From Bacteroidota bacterium (GTDB taxonomy: Bacteria > Bacteroidota > Bacteroidia > Chitinophagales > Chitinophagaceae), in NCBI GenBank assembly GCA_023429825.1, contig JAEZDC010000064.1:1-50686 (forward strand): a DNA stretch of 50,686 nt, in the 5' to 3' direction. The notes beneath the pieces were generated by a model. It was not told the origin of the DNA, searched no databases, and saw nothing but the letters and a program-made list of their open reading frames with translations. Positions 8,727 to 18,280 of this stretch are shown piece by piece (position 1 is the stretch's first letter; each line of letters opens with the position of its first letter). Position numbers and translations under genes: made by a program.

Positions 8727-10139
8727 TCAATCAAAAATCTTACCTGCATTTAAAATATTGTTAGGATCAAATGCTTTTTTGATCTCTCTCATCAATCTTA
8801 AATTGGCATCCTTAAACACAATATCCATATAGCTTTTCTGGATCAGTCCAATGCCGTGCTCACCACTGATCGTTCCGCCAAGTTGATGCGTTAATTCAAA
8901 TAAACTCCTGATACCCTGCTGCACTTCGGCATCATCCATACTATTAGCTGTGCCTTCTTTTTTTATTCTTATATGCAGGTTACCATCACCGGCATGGCCG
9001 TAGCAAACCGCTTTGAAGTTATATTGCTTACCTAACTCTTTTACGCCTCTTACCAAGGCAGGTAGCTCAGCTCTTGGAACAACTGTATCTTCTTCTATGG
9101 TGTAGCCTGCCATCTTCACTGCTTCCGCTACACGTCTTCTTAATTTCCATAGCTCCGCTTTTTGTTGTGCATTATCAGCAAAGAAGATCTCGCCAGCTTC
9201 GTACTGCATCAATAGTTCACTTATCTGTTCCATTTCGTGCATTAACACATCCAGGTTGTTTCCATCTACTTCAATAAGAAGGTGAGCTGCCACATCATCA
9301 TTCACAGGTACCGCATAACTATCTACCATTTCAGAAACAATCTTTAATGCATCTATCTCCACTAGTTCTAACCCGCTAGGAGTATAGCCTGCCCTGAAAA
9401 TAGCACTAACAGCCTCACTTGCTTTATCCAGCGAAGCAAAAGGCACGAGCATGAGCAGATCATATTGAGGAAAAGGGATGAGCTTCAGAACTATTTTAGT
9501 TACGATTCCTAACGTTCCTTCACTACCTACCATTAGCTGTGTAAGATTATAGCCTGTAGAGTTCTTCAGCACGTTTGCACCAGTCCAGATAACTTCCCCA
9601 GTGGGCAGTACTACTTCGAGGTTGAGTACATAATCCTTTACCACACCATATTTAACAGCTTTAGGTCCGCCGCTATTCTCCGCAATGTTTCCGCCAATAA
9701 AACAAGAACCGCGGCTACTCGGATCAGGTGGATAGAACAAGCCCTTTTCTTTTACTGCATTCTGTAACACCTCCGTAATCACCCCGGGTTCTGTGGTTAC
9801 CTGCAGATTTCTTTCGTCGATATCTATAATAGTGTTCAGTCTTTCTGTACTTAATAAAACGCCTCCCAAATGCGGTAATGCGCCACCACTAAGGCCCGTG
9901 CCGGCCCCTCTTGGTGTAACAGGTATCTTATGCTCGTTGCATAATTTCATTATGGCCGCGATCTCCTCAGTGGTACGTGGTTTTACCACTACTTCGGGAA
10001 GAAAGAGGAGCAGTTCCGTTTCATCATGACCATAATGTTTCAAATTATCTTCATCGGCAAAAACATATTCATCGCCAACAATGTTCTTTAGCTGTTGCAG
10101 CTGCACCGTATTAATTGTTGTCTTTTCTATTAATTCCAT
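8727..10139 (-). CDS. glcD: FAD-linked oxidase, GlcD-like (glycolate/D-lactate dehydrogenase)
   Basis: A flavoprotein that oxidises a 2-hydroxyacid such as glycolate or D-lactate. The PCMH-type FAD domain has the pyrophosphate loop PVTPRGAGTGLSGGALP. The C-terminal FAD-oxidase cap holds the conserved CYGHAGDGNLHIRI and SGEHGIGLIQKSYM. The length of 470 residues is typical of GlcD. ATG at 10139 is used rather than the TTG one codon upstream. No glcE or glcF partner is nearby, so it probably acts as a single-subunit D-lactate or D-2-hydroxyacid dehydrogenase; the substrate is inferred, not shown. Confidence 0.9.
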   Translation of the reverse strand: MELIEKTTINTVQLQQLKNIVGDEYVFADEDNLKHYGHDETELLLFLPEVVVKPRTTEEIAAIMKLCNEHKIPVTPRGAGTGLSGGALPHLGGVLLSTERLNTIIDIDERNLQVTTEPGVITEVLQNAVKEKGLFYPPDPSSRGSCFIGGNIAENSGGPKAVKYGVVKDYVLNLEVVLPTGEVIWTGANVLKNSTGYNLTQLMVGSEGTLGIVTKIVLKLIPFPQYDLLMLVPFASLDKASEAVSAIFRAGYTPSGLELVEIDALKIVSEMVDSYAVPVNDDVAAHLLIEVDGNNLDVLMHEMEQISELLMQYEAGEIFFADNAQQKAELWKLRRRVAEAVKMAGYTIEEDTVVPRAELPALVRGVKELGKQYNFKAVCYGHAGDGNLHIRIKKEGTANSMDDAEVQQGIRSLFELTHQLGGTISGEHGIGLIQKSYMDIVFKDANLRLMREIKKAFDPNNILNAGKIFD

Positions 10140-10142
10140 CAA

Positions 10143-10411
10143 GGGGGAAAGATTTGCGGTAAAAATAAGGAAGGAAAGCCTTAGCGCTGCAACCCTGAAT
10201 CAATACCCGGAATATCTCCGTAATATCTCCTTTATATCTCCGGATTATTCATAAAGCAACCCGGGAGCTACCCTGAAGTTACTAGGGTGCAGGTAGGGAG
10301 TAACCCTGCTGTTAGGTGCTGATCATCATCAATGCATATCCTCTAAAGTCCTATGCTAATTGAAGGCGGACAATTGTTAAAAAAAATAAAATATGTGCCT
10401 TGCTGTAACTT
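10143..10411. other. Intergenic region with 11-base tandem repeats and CCCTG motifs
   Basis: No gene is visible. Bases 10212-10244 hold three 11-base units beginning ATATCTCC. Next to them are several ACCCTG/CAGGGT-type words (around 10190, 10272, 10288 and 10303). No tRNA or known RNA family is recognised. The 11-base repeats resemble those at 39615-39669. Confidence 0.55.
10212..10244. repeat. 3 x 11-base tandem repeat (ATATCTCCnnn)
   Basis: Units ATATCTCCGTA, ATATCTCCTTT and ATATCTCCGGA lie head to tail. Read from the T (TCTCCGTAATA), the unit is close to the TCCCTATAAnn unit found five times at 39615. Confidence 0.8.
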
Positions 10412-10412
10412 T

Positions 10413-10453
10413 CTACGAACTCAATCGTATATTTGTTACGAAGTAGTTCGTAA
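10413..10453 (+). promoter_or_regulatory. Promoter with overlapping palindromic operator-like sites
   Basis: A -7 box TATATTTG at 10428-10435 lies 50 bases before the ATG of the coiled-coil gene; a TTG at 10400-10402 is a weak -33 match with long spacing. Directly downstream is an 18-base palindrome, TTACGAA-gtag-TTCGTAA (10436-10453). A further half site, CTACGAACT (10413-10421), lies upstream, so the -7 box is bracketed by TACGAA half sites. This layout suggests repression by a dimeric regulator; the regulator is not in the window. Confidence 0.6.
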
Positions 10454-10485
10454 ATGATTGTTCATCTGATAAAATTTAAAAACCA

Positions 10486-11256
10486 ATGAAAAATGTATTC
10501 AGCCACAGTAAGCCGGTTTTTCTTGCCGCTCTTCTTATCGTTTTTATTAGTGCAACAGCCTGGCAAGTGGGTAGCAAAACCAAAGTGCAGCCCAAAAGCA
10601 CAACAGGAGATACGACCAAACCTGGGAAGTCTCCTTCTGCTGAAGATGAATTTAGAATGAAGGACCTGGATAAGGCAATGAAAGAATTGGACGAAGCGAT
10701 GAAGAAGTTGAATGTAGAAATGAAGAACCTCGATTTCTCAAAGATGGAAAAGGAAATAAAGGAAGCGATGAGCAAAGTGGATATGAAGAAGATCAGTGAG
10801 GAGATCAAAGCTTCTATGGATAAAGTAGATTGGAATAAGATAAAATCTGAGGTGGATGAAGCCATGCGAAATGCTGAGAAGCAAATGAAGGAAGTTGATT
10901 TTAAAAAGATAGAAAACGAGATGGCTGAGTTACAGGAAAAACTCAAGAAAGAACAATTGAATATTAAGATAGACGGTGAGAAGATCCGTAAGGAAGTAGA
11001 AGAGTCAATGAAGAAGGCTAAGGTGGATATTGAGAAGGCAAAGGTAGAGTTGAAGAACCTGAAAGAATTTACAGATGAATTAGAAAGGGACGGTCTTATC
11101 GATAAGAAGAAAGGTTACCGGATACAGGTAAAAGACGGAGAGCTATATATCAATGGTAAACAACAGCCCACTCAAACAAGAGACAAATACAAAAAATATT
11201 TCAGGAAGGATAACTTCACCATCAATAATGATGGAGATGATATCATCACTATTTAA
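10486..11256 (+). CDS. Membrane-anchored or exported Lys/Glu-rich coiled-coil protein
   Basis: A 256-residue protein of unknown function. Residues about 9-28 are a hydrophobic signal or anchor (PVFLAALLIVFISATAWQVG). Residues about 55-190 are nearly continuous charged coiled coil with repeated MKKLN, MKNLDFSKMEKEI and MDKVDW-type segments. The C-terminal 60 residues end with a small module (YRIQVKDGELYINGKQQP...YKKYF) that I recall from the periplasmic tails of Bacteroidota M56/BlaR1-like proteins; that link is a memory-based inference. The promoter carries a palindromic operator-like site. A bidirectional terminator follows at 11290. Confidence 0.85.
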   Translation: MKNVFSHSKPVFLAALLIVFISATAWQVGSKTKVQPKSTTGDTTKPGKSPSAEDEFRMKDLDKAMKELDEAMKKLNVEMKNLDFSKMEKEIKEAMSKVDMKKISEEIKASMDKVDWNKIKSEVDEAMRNAEKQMKEVDFKKIENEMAELQEKLKKEQLNIKIDGEKIRKEVEESMKKAKVDIEKAKVELKNLKEFTDELERDGLIDKKKGYRIQVKDGELYINGKQQPTQTRDKYKKYFRKDNFTINNDGDDIITI

Positions 11257-11289
11257 TTGAACCATGGTTAAATACTTCCTGGAAAAACA

Positions 11290-11320
11290 AAAGTCCTGCA
11301 GCTGGTTGCAGGACTTTTTC
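11290..11320. terminator. Bidirectional terminator between convergent genes
   Basis: An 11-bp stem (AAAGTCCTGCA with TGCAGGACTTT) and a six-base loop. A T-run follows on the plus strand and an A-run precedes it, so it can serve both the coiled-coil gene and the PorP/SprF gene. Confidence 0.88.
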
Positions 11321-11338
11321 TCTATTTTAATATTTTGC

Positions 11339-12370
11339 TTATAAAAATTTAGGCGTAGTGCACTTTAATTCCTTACCTGTATCAAACAAACCCTGCTTTA
11401 CTAATGATATCTCATAAGCGCCACGGGTTGCATTATATGTTTTCAAACCTGACATGGTTGCATCGTAATTGAAAGTGAGTTTGTAATCTTTTAATTGAAA
11501 TCCTATAACCGGTGCGATCGCATCTCCTAATCTATAATACATACCGCCGATCAGCTGTGTAGTACCATCGCCACTCAGATTATAATTGGCATTGGCACCG
11601 ATCACTAATTCAGATGCTCCAGCCATCAGGCTATAATACATATTTGGACTAACGATCCACTGTTCATTCAATTTAAACACACCATTTAAAAAACCTGTGT
11701 ATCGTGTAGGCACCCTTGTGTCGGTAGCACTGTCTGAAAAGAAACTTTCACTAGGCCTGTTCAAATGAGCCATGCTGATGCCGGCATTGAAGTATGCATT
11801 ATCTGAAGCAAACAAGGCATAATTCAATCCTGCCTGCAGATCAAAATAACCTACCTGGTTGGTGATAAAAGATTCGTTAGGTGGTGCAGTTATATCAAAG
11901 AATTTACCATTCCATTGGTTATCGAAAGTGAGCTTTGTGAAGTCGATACTTTTCTGAACATACCCAATGTTGAAACCGGCACTCAGCAAACTGTTGTAAC
12001 CTAACATCTGGTGCCAGGCCACTGAACCAAATGCTCTTGTTGTACTTAAGTTTCCTGTACCCGCCTTATCTTTTAATAATGCACCACCTATGCCCATCCA
12101 GCCATTTTCAAAACGATTGTTGAAGAGTTGTATATCACCCCAAACACTCATAGTTTTATAAGGCACCGAGGTAGAAGCCCATTGTGTGCGGTAGTTACCG
12201 CCAATACGAAAATCATAATCCGGTACAAAACCGGTATTGGCAGGATTTACCAGCAATGGTGAATTGAAATATTGCGTAAAGTGCAGGTCCTGTGCATTGG
12301 TTTGTACAAACCAGAACATGGATAGTGTCAGCGTTAGGAGTTTGAATTTTTCTTTCATCTTCTTGATCAT
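11339..12370 (-). CDS. PorP/SprF family type IX secretion system membrane protein
   Basis: An outer-membrane protein of the PorP/SprF family, which helps secrete or anchor large cell-surface proteins carrying a gliding-type C-terminal domain. A signal peptide (ends FVQTNAQ) precedes the hallmark DLHFTQYFNSPLLVNPANTG. Repeated beta segments with YRTQW and NYALF patterns follow. ATG at 12370 overlaps the stop of the upstream giant gene in an ATGA arrangement, so it is translationally coupled. In Flavobacterium sprF sits directly downstream of the sprB adhesin gene, and this pair has the same order and likely the same division of labour. Confidence 0.95.
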   Translation of the reverse strand: MIKKMKEKFKLLTLTLSMFWFVQTNAQDLHFTQYFNSPLLVNPANTGFVPDYDFRIGGNYRTQWASTSVPYKTMSVWGDIQLFNNRFENGWMGIGGALLKDKAGTGNLSTTRAFGSVAWHQMLGYNSLLSAGFNIGYVQKSIDFTKLTFDNQWNGKFFDITAPPNESFITNQVGYFDLQAGLNYALFASDNAYFNAGISMAHLNRPSESFFSDSATDTRVPTRYTGFLNGVFKLNEQWIVSPNMYYSLMAGASELVIGANANYNLSGDGTTQLIGGMYYRLGDAIAPVIGFQLKDYKLTFNYDATMSGLKTYNATRGAYEISLVKQGLFDTGKELKCTTPKFL

Positions 12371-15300
12371 CTTAAAAGGGTTATATCGCCAGTCCTGGTT
12401 AGTTTCACTCCATCACTGAATTCGAGATCGAGTGTAAAGTGATAAACGTCTTGAGCTTGCAGTTTGCCTTTAAAAGTACCGTCCCATCCTTCATTCCTGT
12501 TGGTGGTGCTGAACACCAGTTGTCCCCAACGGTTATATATCTTCCAACTCATTTTTGCAATGCCAAATCCTCTTACAAAAACCTTATCGTTAATGCCATC
12601 ATTATTAGGAGTGAATGCATTCGGAACATCCATTGCGGGAACCACTATTGCCTGTATCGGTTGACAGATCGTATCGGTGCAGCCAAACTGGTTGTATACG
12701 ATGAGGCAGGTATTGAATGTTCCCGTTGCATTGTAGGCATGACGTACAGTTGTATCCTGTCGTACAGTAAATAAGCTATCGCCATCTCCAAACTTCCACA
12801 GGTAAGAAGTACCTCCTACAGAATTATTGGTAAACACCACATCAGTATTTTCCTTGGGCGGGTTAGGTGAATAAGTATAACCTGCAACAGGGATCGCACT
12901 GACAGTAACGGTAAAGAATGCGCTGTCTACTATGTTACATGTGGCAGGGTCTGTTGCGGTAAGTTTCACTATATACACGCCAGGGGTGGTGTAGGTATAT
13001 ATTGGATTATCTGCGGTGGATGTATTGCCATCACCAAATTCCCAGAGGAAAGATTCACCGCCAACAGATGTGTTGGTAAATTCAGCTGTATGCGGAACAC
13101 AACCTGATGCAGGCGTAGTGAATCGTGCATCTACCAGGTCTGATATTCGTAAGGTATCAATCAACTGATCAGGGTAGTTACAATAGTTTGTATCGATCAA
13201 TTCCAATCGCACTACATAGGTGCCAAACGCAGGATACGTATGCGTTACGCTGCCCATTCCTGCTATCTGTGTTGTACCATCTCCAAAATGCCAACGGAAG
13301 GTTTGATTATCGAAAGGCTTACCTGGTGCTGCCGGTGGAGTAGAGGTGTTGGTGAATTGGTAAGTAAGGTTTTCACAAGGTGGTAATTTTTGTTTGGTGA
13401 AGCTGAGCCTGGCCTCATCAATTCTTACCTGTACACTTGTATAGGCAGTATCAGTGATATTGCATGATGCAGAATCAATAGCCACCAATCTTATAGTATA
13501 TGTACCGATGGCATTGTAAGTATGAGATACTGTAGGAGTGGTGGTGGTTACTTCAGCACTGCCATCACCAAAGTTCCAGATGTATTGCTGACCCAGTGCC
13601 AGCGTATCAGTGAAGTCAACGGTAAATGGTACACAACCTTTGGTTCTTGGAACACCTTCAACGGACGAGCGAACACCCGTGGTAACACCGGCTAATTCGA
13701 AAGCGATCTTTACTGCGGCGAGATTGCAGGTAGCGCTATTTGGTTTTGTTGGTGCCCATGCCCCTGGTGTAGTGGGAAAAGGATTAGGACCACCATTACA
13801 GAAACCACATTGGGCCTGGTATATGACTCCGTTTCTATCAAAGCGACTTGTTCCGCCATCAACGTGATCTCCGAGTTCTCCTTGTAATGCCCCGAAGAAA
13901 CTACCATATAACTGGCTGGTAGCGTCTCGTGCGAGAACAAAATAATAAAAGTCGGAACCATCCGTGTTTGATTGAACGGCGTTTGAGGTAACGGTTAAGC
14001 CTTGCGTACTTTGCCCATTGATATAGCCCTGACTTGAGTTGATCGATCCACCCCAACCGGATACGTAAACATTTTCGCACCTGTCTACAAGAAATGCCAC
14101 CGGGGATATATCCGGAATGCCACTTGCTACACCTTTCCCGAAAACAGTTGAATAGACAAACGCAGAAAGATCTTGCTGCAACTTGCCGATGAACTGTTTT
14201 CCATTAGTTTGACTGAAAGGAGCGTTTATTATAGGCCATGCTGCAGTTCCCTGGGAAGTGCCCATTACATAGGGAAAGCCATATTTGTCGAATTGGATAC
14301 CATAAATAATATCGATATTAGAGGTTCCTAAGTAAGTTGTTTTAACCAGGGATGTTCCATTATTATTAATGATAGAAATATAACCATCTGCACCACCGCC
14401 GTTATAAGAAGCCGCTATCACGGGTCCGTTGGTCGTGCCTAGTAAGTTGGTACTTGTAGTTCCACCTGCGATGTACACATTACTATTGAGGGGATGAAAA
14501 GCCAATACAAATGCAGCATCGTCTCCATTACCACCAATATAAGAAGAGGTGATAACTGTACTAAGGTCAGAAGAGGTCTTGATAAATACCCCGTCCTGCC
14601 TTCCACCTCCTGGTGTTGTTTGGAAAGCATTACCAGTTGTTGGAAAATTAAATGGTGCGGTAGGGTTACCATTATTATCCAGTGGAGGCTGTGTACTCGA
14701 TGCCAGGTAGATATTGCCAGCACCATCTACAATAACTTCACTTCTAGAATCATCGCCATAGTTGCGCCGAAGTGAAACACTGCCTGAAGGATCATATGGT
14801 TCATTTGTATATTTCGCCTGAATATTTACACCGTCGTTTCCGCTGCCACCAAATTTCCGAGAGCCAATTATCCCATTTCCTGCAGCATTCAGTTTTGTTA
14901 TACAAATATCATAGGTACCTCCGCCAGGTCCATATAAAGGCAGATTTGTAGGGTAATTAGCCGAACTGCTTCTGCCTGCAATTACCAGCTGACCTTGATT
15001 ATCTACGACTAAACTGTGTGGCTGCTCATTACCGCTGCCACCGATGTAAGTAGCGTAGATTCTGTTTGTACCATCAGGAGAAAACTTAATAATACCTATA
15101 TCATATCCTTGTATCTCGCCTTCAGATACCCCGCCGCCGAAAGTAGTTTGAAAAGTGCCGGTGTTAGTAGGAAAGCCGGAATTAAAAACAATTCCACCAC
15201 CATAAAAATTTCCTGCTGCGTCGTAAGTTGCAGTATAACCCCAGTTATCCGCAGTACTTCCTGTGAACGTTGAGAAAACGAGAGTTGGGTCGATCACGAG

Positions 15301-16059
15301 TGTTTTTGTTTTATCGTAATTACCCAGCCTGAATTTTACAACGTTGCCATTTACCTCATATTTATTGCTGATCTCTTTTTTACCTACACTTCCTGCCTGG
15401 AAACTATAAGGCTTTAATTCTTTCACTTCATGCACTGAAGTTTTGATCACAAGATTATCGTTCTTTACCTGGAGGCCTTCTGTTCCTTTAAACTCCAATG
15501 CAATCTTTTCCGGATTAGCGCCGGGGTGAACAATAATATCATATTTCAGTTGACCATTATCGGTATAATATCTTACATCAATACCCGGATACACATTTTT
15601 ATAAGTCACGGCCTGATATACCTTACAATTGCTTGCCCACTTAGAAGGGTCGTCACCTATAAAATAGTTATTGTAAGTATTGAGTGGTTTTTCGGGGATG
15701 ATCTGCGCATTGGCAGCGCCACCCATAAACTTCATTTCATAAGCATGGGAGCGGAGTATTACTTTATCCGGTTGAGGCGCGGCAAGCTTAGCATTGTTTT
15801 GTGCTGAATCTTTTTTGTGAGTATGACCATGATACAGGTCTGAAATAGCTTCGAGATCCTTAGGATTGTTAAGAAGTATTTTATACCCCTGCGGTTGAAG
15901 AAAAAAAGCACCGTTGGCTAGACTTCCTTTAAATTTTACCTGTGCATCCCACTGGCCTTTATTCTCTACAAGCTCGAGGCTCGAGTAATTCTGTGACGAA
16001 GCATTCAGGGTAGCGAATATCATCAACAGCACACAGCATATCCTTTCTATCGTTCTCAA
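12367..16059 (-). CDS. Giant secreted protein: DUF7948, beta-propeller repeats, PKD domains, gliding-motility C-terminal domain
   Basis: A 1230-residue surface protein expected to be exported by the type IX system. A signal peptide (ends LNASSQ) leads to a DUF7948-type N-terminal domain (SSLELVENKGQWDAQVKFKG, about 28-255). A long SBBP-like propeller region follows, with repeats such as YIGGSGNEQPHSLVVDNQG and SYIGGNGDDAAFVLAFHP. Four PKD domains follow at about 800-1135 (WNFGDGS, WHFGDGT, WEFGDGN, WKFGDGD). The last ~90 residues (VPNAFTPNNDGINDKVFVRG to ITLLR) are the gliding-type sorting domain. It is coupled to the PorP/SprF gene just downstream. Candidate functions are adhesion or glycan binding. 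Confidence 0.95.
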   Translation of the reverse strand: MRTIERICCVLLMIFATLNASSQNYSSLELVENKGQWDAQVKFKGSLANGAFFLQPQGYKILLNNPKDLEAISDLYHGHTHKKDSAQNNAKLAAPQPDKVILRSHAYEMKFMGGAANAQIIPEKPLNTYNNYFIGDDPSKWASNCKVYQAVTYKNVYPGIDVRYYTDNGQLKYDIIVHPGANPEKIALEFKGTEGLQVKNDNLVIKTSVHEVKELKPYSFQAGSVGKKEISNKYEVNGNVVKFRLGNYDKTKTLVIDPTLVFSTFTGSTADNWGYTATYDAAGNFYGGGIVFNSGFPTNTGTFQTTFGGGVSEGEIQGYDIGIIKFSPDGTNRIYATYIGGSGNEQPHSLVVDNQGQLVIAGRSSSANYPTNLPLYGPGGGTYDICITKLNAAGNGIIGSRKFGGSGNDGVNIQAKYTNEPYDPSGSVSLRRNYGDDSRSEVIVDGAGNIYLASSTQPPLDNNGNPTAPFNFPTTGNAFQTTPGGGRQDGVFIKTSSDLSTVITSSYIGGNGDDAAFVLAFHPLNSNVYIAGGTTSTNLLGTTNGPVIAASYNGGGADGYISIINNNGTSLVKTTYLGTSNIDIIYGIQFDKYGFPYVMGTSQGTAAWPIINAPFSQTNGKQFIGKLQQDLSAFVYSTVFGKGVASGIPDISPVAFLVDRCENVYVSGWGGSINSSQGYINGQSTQGLTVTSNAVQSNTDGSDFYYFVLARDATSQLYGSFFGALQGELGDHVDGGTSRFDRNGVIYQAQCGFCNGGPNPFPTTPGAWAPTKPNSATCNLAAVKIAFELAGVTTGVRSSVEGVPRTKGCVPFTVDFTDTLALGQQYIWNFGDGSAEVTTTTPTVSHTYNAIGTYTIRLVAIDSASCNITDTAYTSVQVRIDEARLSFTKQKLPPCENLTYQFTNTSTPPAAPGKPFDNQTFRWHFGDGTTQIAGMGSVTHTYPAFGTYVVRLELIDTNYCNYPDQLIDTLRISDLVDARFTTPASGCVPHTAEFTNTSVGGESFLWEFGDGNTSTADNPIYTYTTPGVYIVKLTATDPATCNIVDSAFFTVTVSAIPVAGYTYSPNPPKENTDVVFTNNSVGGTSYLWKFGDGDSLFTVRQDTTVRHAYNATGTFNTCLIVYNQFGCTDTICQPIQAIVVPAMDVPNAFTPNNDGINDKVFVRGFGIAKMSWKIYNRWGQLVFSTTNRNEGWDGTFKGKLQAQDVYHFTLDLEFSDGVKLTRTGDITLLR

Positions 16060-16112
16060 TCTATTTTTTTTAAAGTTATAATATTAAACCTGAAGAATAG
16101 CAGTGATTTACG

Positions 16113-18275
16113 TCACGATATTTTACTCCACACCGTTTTACCTTTCTGTGACGTGAGATATTGTTTAAGGGGCAAATTCTCTGCCGAATTGAGGTCATTA
16201 TCTTTTTCGAGTATTTCCTCAGCTTTTTGTTTTGCTACTTCTAATATAGTTCGGTCATTTACAATAGAAGCAAGCTTAAAGTTCAGCACCCCGCTTTGCC
16301 GTGTACCTTCAATATCGCCCGGCCCTCTCAACTCCAGGTCTTTTTCTGCTATTTTGAACCCGTCGTTGGTAGCGCACATTATATTGATACGTTCTTTTGC
16401 ATCTTCGCTGACCCGGCTGCCGGTTAAAAGAATGCAAAAGCTTTGTTCGCTTCCTCTTCCTACTCTTCCACGGAGCTGGTGGAGCTGAGACAAACCAAAC
16501 TTTTCAGCGCTTTCGATCACCATCACGCTTGCATTCGGCACATTTACACCTACTTCAATAACTGTAGTACTCACCATAATCTGCGTGTCGCCTTTCGCAA
16601 AGCGCTGCATGTTCGCATCCTTTTGTTCAGCAGGCTGTTTGCCATGCACCATGCTGATGAAGAACTTTGGTTCAGGAAAGAAACTCTTTACCTGTTCGTA
16701 ACCCTGCATCAGATCTTCGTAACTCAGCTTTTCACTTTCTTCAATAAGCGGATAAATGAAATACGCCTGCCTCCCTTTATCGATCTCTGTTCTTACAAAA
16801 TCCATGACTTTAGCTCTTGCAGTTTCAAAGCGATGAATGGTTTGAACAGGTTGACGGCCCGGTGGCAGTTCATCCATCACACTGTAATCCAGGTCACCAT
16901 AAGCGGTCATAGCCAGTGTTCTCGGAATCGGAGTGGCTGTCATTACCAATACATGGGGAGGAATAGAGGCTTTCTCCCACAGTTTAGCCCTTTGCGCCAC
17001 ACCAAAGCGGTGTTGTTCATCGATAATTGCAAAACCAAGATTGTTGAATTGAACAACATCTTCTAACACTGCATGCGTGCCGATGATGATGTGAATACTG
17101 CCTTCTTTCAGGTCGTGTAGAATTTTTTTGCGATGGGCGGATTTTGTTGAACCTGTAAGTAAAGCAATTTTCACCGGCATATCACCTAACAAGCTGTTAA
17201 TACCGGTGAAGTGTTGTTGTGCGAGGATCTCTGTGGGTGCCATCATCACGCTCTGGTAGCCATTATCTGCAGCGAGTAACATACAAAGCAGTGCAACGAT
17301 CGTTTTCCCCGAGCCAACATCACCCTGCAGCAAACGATTCATCTGGTGACCCTTGGCTGTATCGGTCCTAATTTCTTTTAAAACTCTTTTTTGTGCACCC
17401 GTGAGTTGGAAGGGAAGATAGTTGTTGTAGAAAAGATTGAATTGCTCACCTACTTTTTCAAATACTACACCTTTGCTGCTCTTGTGGCGTTGGATCTTGG
17501 TGAGATTGAGACGTACCTGGGCAATGAACAGTTCTTCAAACTTCAATCGCCTGATGGCTTGTTCATATTCCTGCTGTGATTTTGGGAAATGAATATTGAT
17601 GAATGCATCAAAGCGATCCATCAGCCTGAGCTCTTCTGATAAATATGCAGGCAGGTTTTCAGGTATATCTCTTTTGGTAAGCTGTGAGGTGAGTTGGAAA
17701 GTAAGTTTCCCAATTTGTCTTCCGCTGAGTGATTTCGCTTTTAATTTTTCCGTGGTAGGATAGATAGGTTCGAGAAATATTTTTCCTTCTGCTTTTTCAG
17801 GCGTGAAGACTTCCATTTCAGGATGCACCATTTGCGGACGACCATTAAAGAAACCTGTTTTCCCAAACACCAGGTAATCTCTTCCTTCTACTAAACTTTT
17901 TTCTATCCAGTTAATTCCCTGGAACCACGTTAACTCGATCACACCGGAGGAATCTCTTAAATGAGCTATCAATCGTTTTCCTCTTCCTGCACCAATTGTT
18001 TCGTAATCTGTGAGTGTTCCCGCAACCTGTATATAATCTGTTTGCGGAGTGATTTCTTTGATCTTGTTGATCTTCGTTTTATCTACATGGCGATAAGGAA
18101 AATGTTCCAGCAGGTCCTGGAATGTGTGAATGTTTAATTCTTTACGTAGCATATCGCCGCGTAAAGGGCCCACGCTTTTGAGGTATTCGATAGGGGAGTC
18201 TAATATGGAATTATGAGGTTGAATGATAGTTCCTTTTGAACAAATATAAGTTTCCACTCCTGCTATAGCACTCAA
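16113..18275 (-). CDS. recG: ATP-dependent DNA helicase RecG
   Basis: Branch-migration helicase that remodels stalled forks and recombination intermediates. The N-terminal wedge/OB region starts at SPIEYLKSVGPLRGDMLRKE. Helicase motifs are complete: LLQGDVGSGKTIVALL (Walker A), MMAPTEILAQQHF, IIDEQHRFGV (DEQH box), VMTATPIPRTLAMT, QIMVSTTVIEVGVNVPNA and LSQLHQLRGRVGRG. The start is unclear: there is no ATG before the conserved N-terminus. TTG (18275) and GTG (18257) are the in-frame options, yet a -7 box lies inside this region at 18241-18248. The coordinates use the TTG. Confidence 0.93.
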   Translation of the reverse strand: MSAIAGVETYICSKGTIIQPHNSILDSPIEYLKSVGPLRGDMLRKELNIHTFQDLLEHFPYRHVDKTKINKIKEITPQTDYIQVAGTLTDYETIGAGRGKRLIAHLRDSSGVIELTWFQGINWIEKSLVEGRDYLVFGKTGFFNGRPQMVHPEMEVFTPEKAEGKIFLEPIYPTTEKLKAKSLSGRQIGKLTFQLTSQLTKRDIPENLPAYLSEELRLMDRFDAFINIHFPKSQQEYEQAIRRLKFEELFIAQVRLNLTKIQRHKSSKGVVFEKVGEQFNLFYNNYLPFQLTGAQKRVLKEIRTDTAKGHQMNRLLQGDVGSGKTIVALLCMLLAADNGYQSVMMAPTEILAQQHFTGINSLLGDMPVKIALLTGSTKSAHRKKILHDLKEGSIHIIIGTHAVLEDVVQFNNLGFAIIDEQHRFGVAQRAKLWEKASIPPHVLVMTATPIPRTLAMTAYGDLDYSVMDELPPGRQPVQTIHRFETARAKVMDFVRTEIDKGRQAYFIYPLIEESEKLSYEDLMQGYEQVKSFFPEPKFFISMVHGKQPAEQKDANMQRFAKGDTQIMVSTTVIEVGVNVPNASVMVIESAEKFGLSQLHQLRGRVGRGSEQSFCILLTGSRVSEDAKERINIMCATNDGFKIAEKDLELRGPGDIEGTRQSGVLNFKLASIVNDRTILEVAKQKAEEILEKDNDLNSAENLPLKQYLTSQKGKTVWSKIS

Positions 18276-18280
18276 GACTA

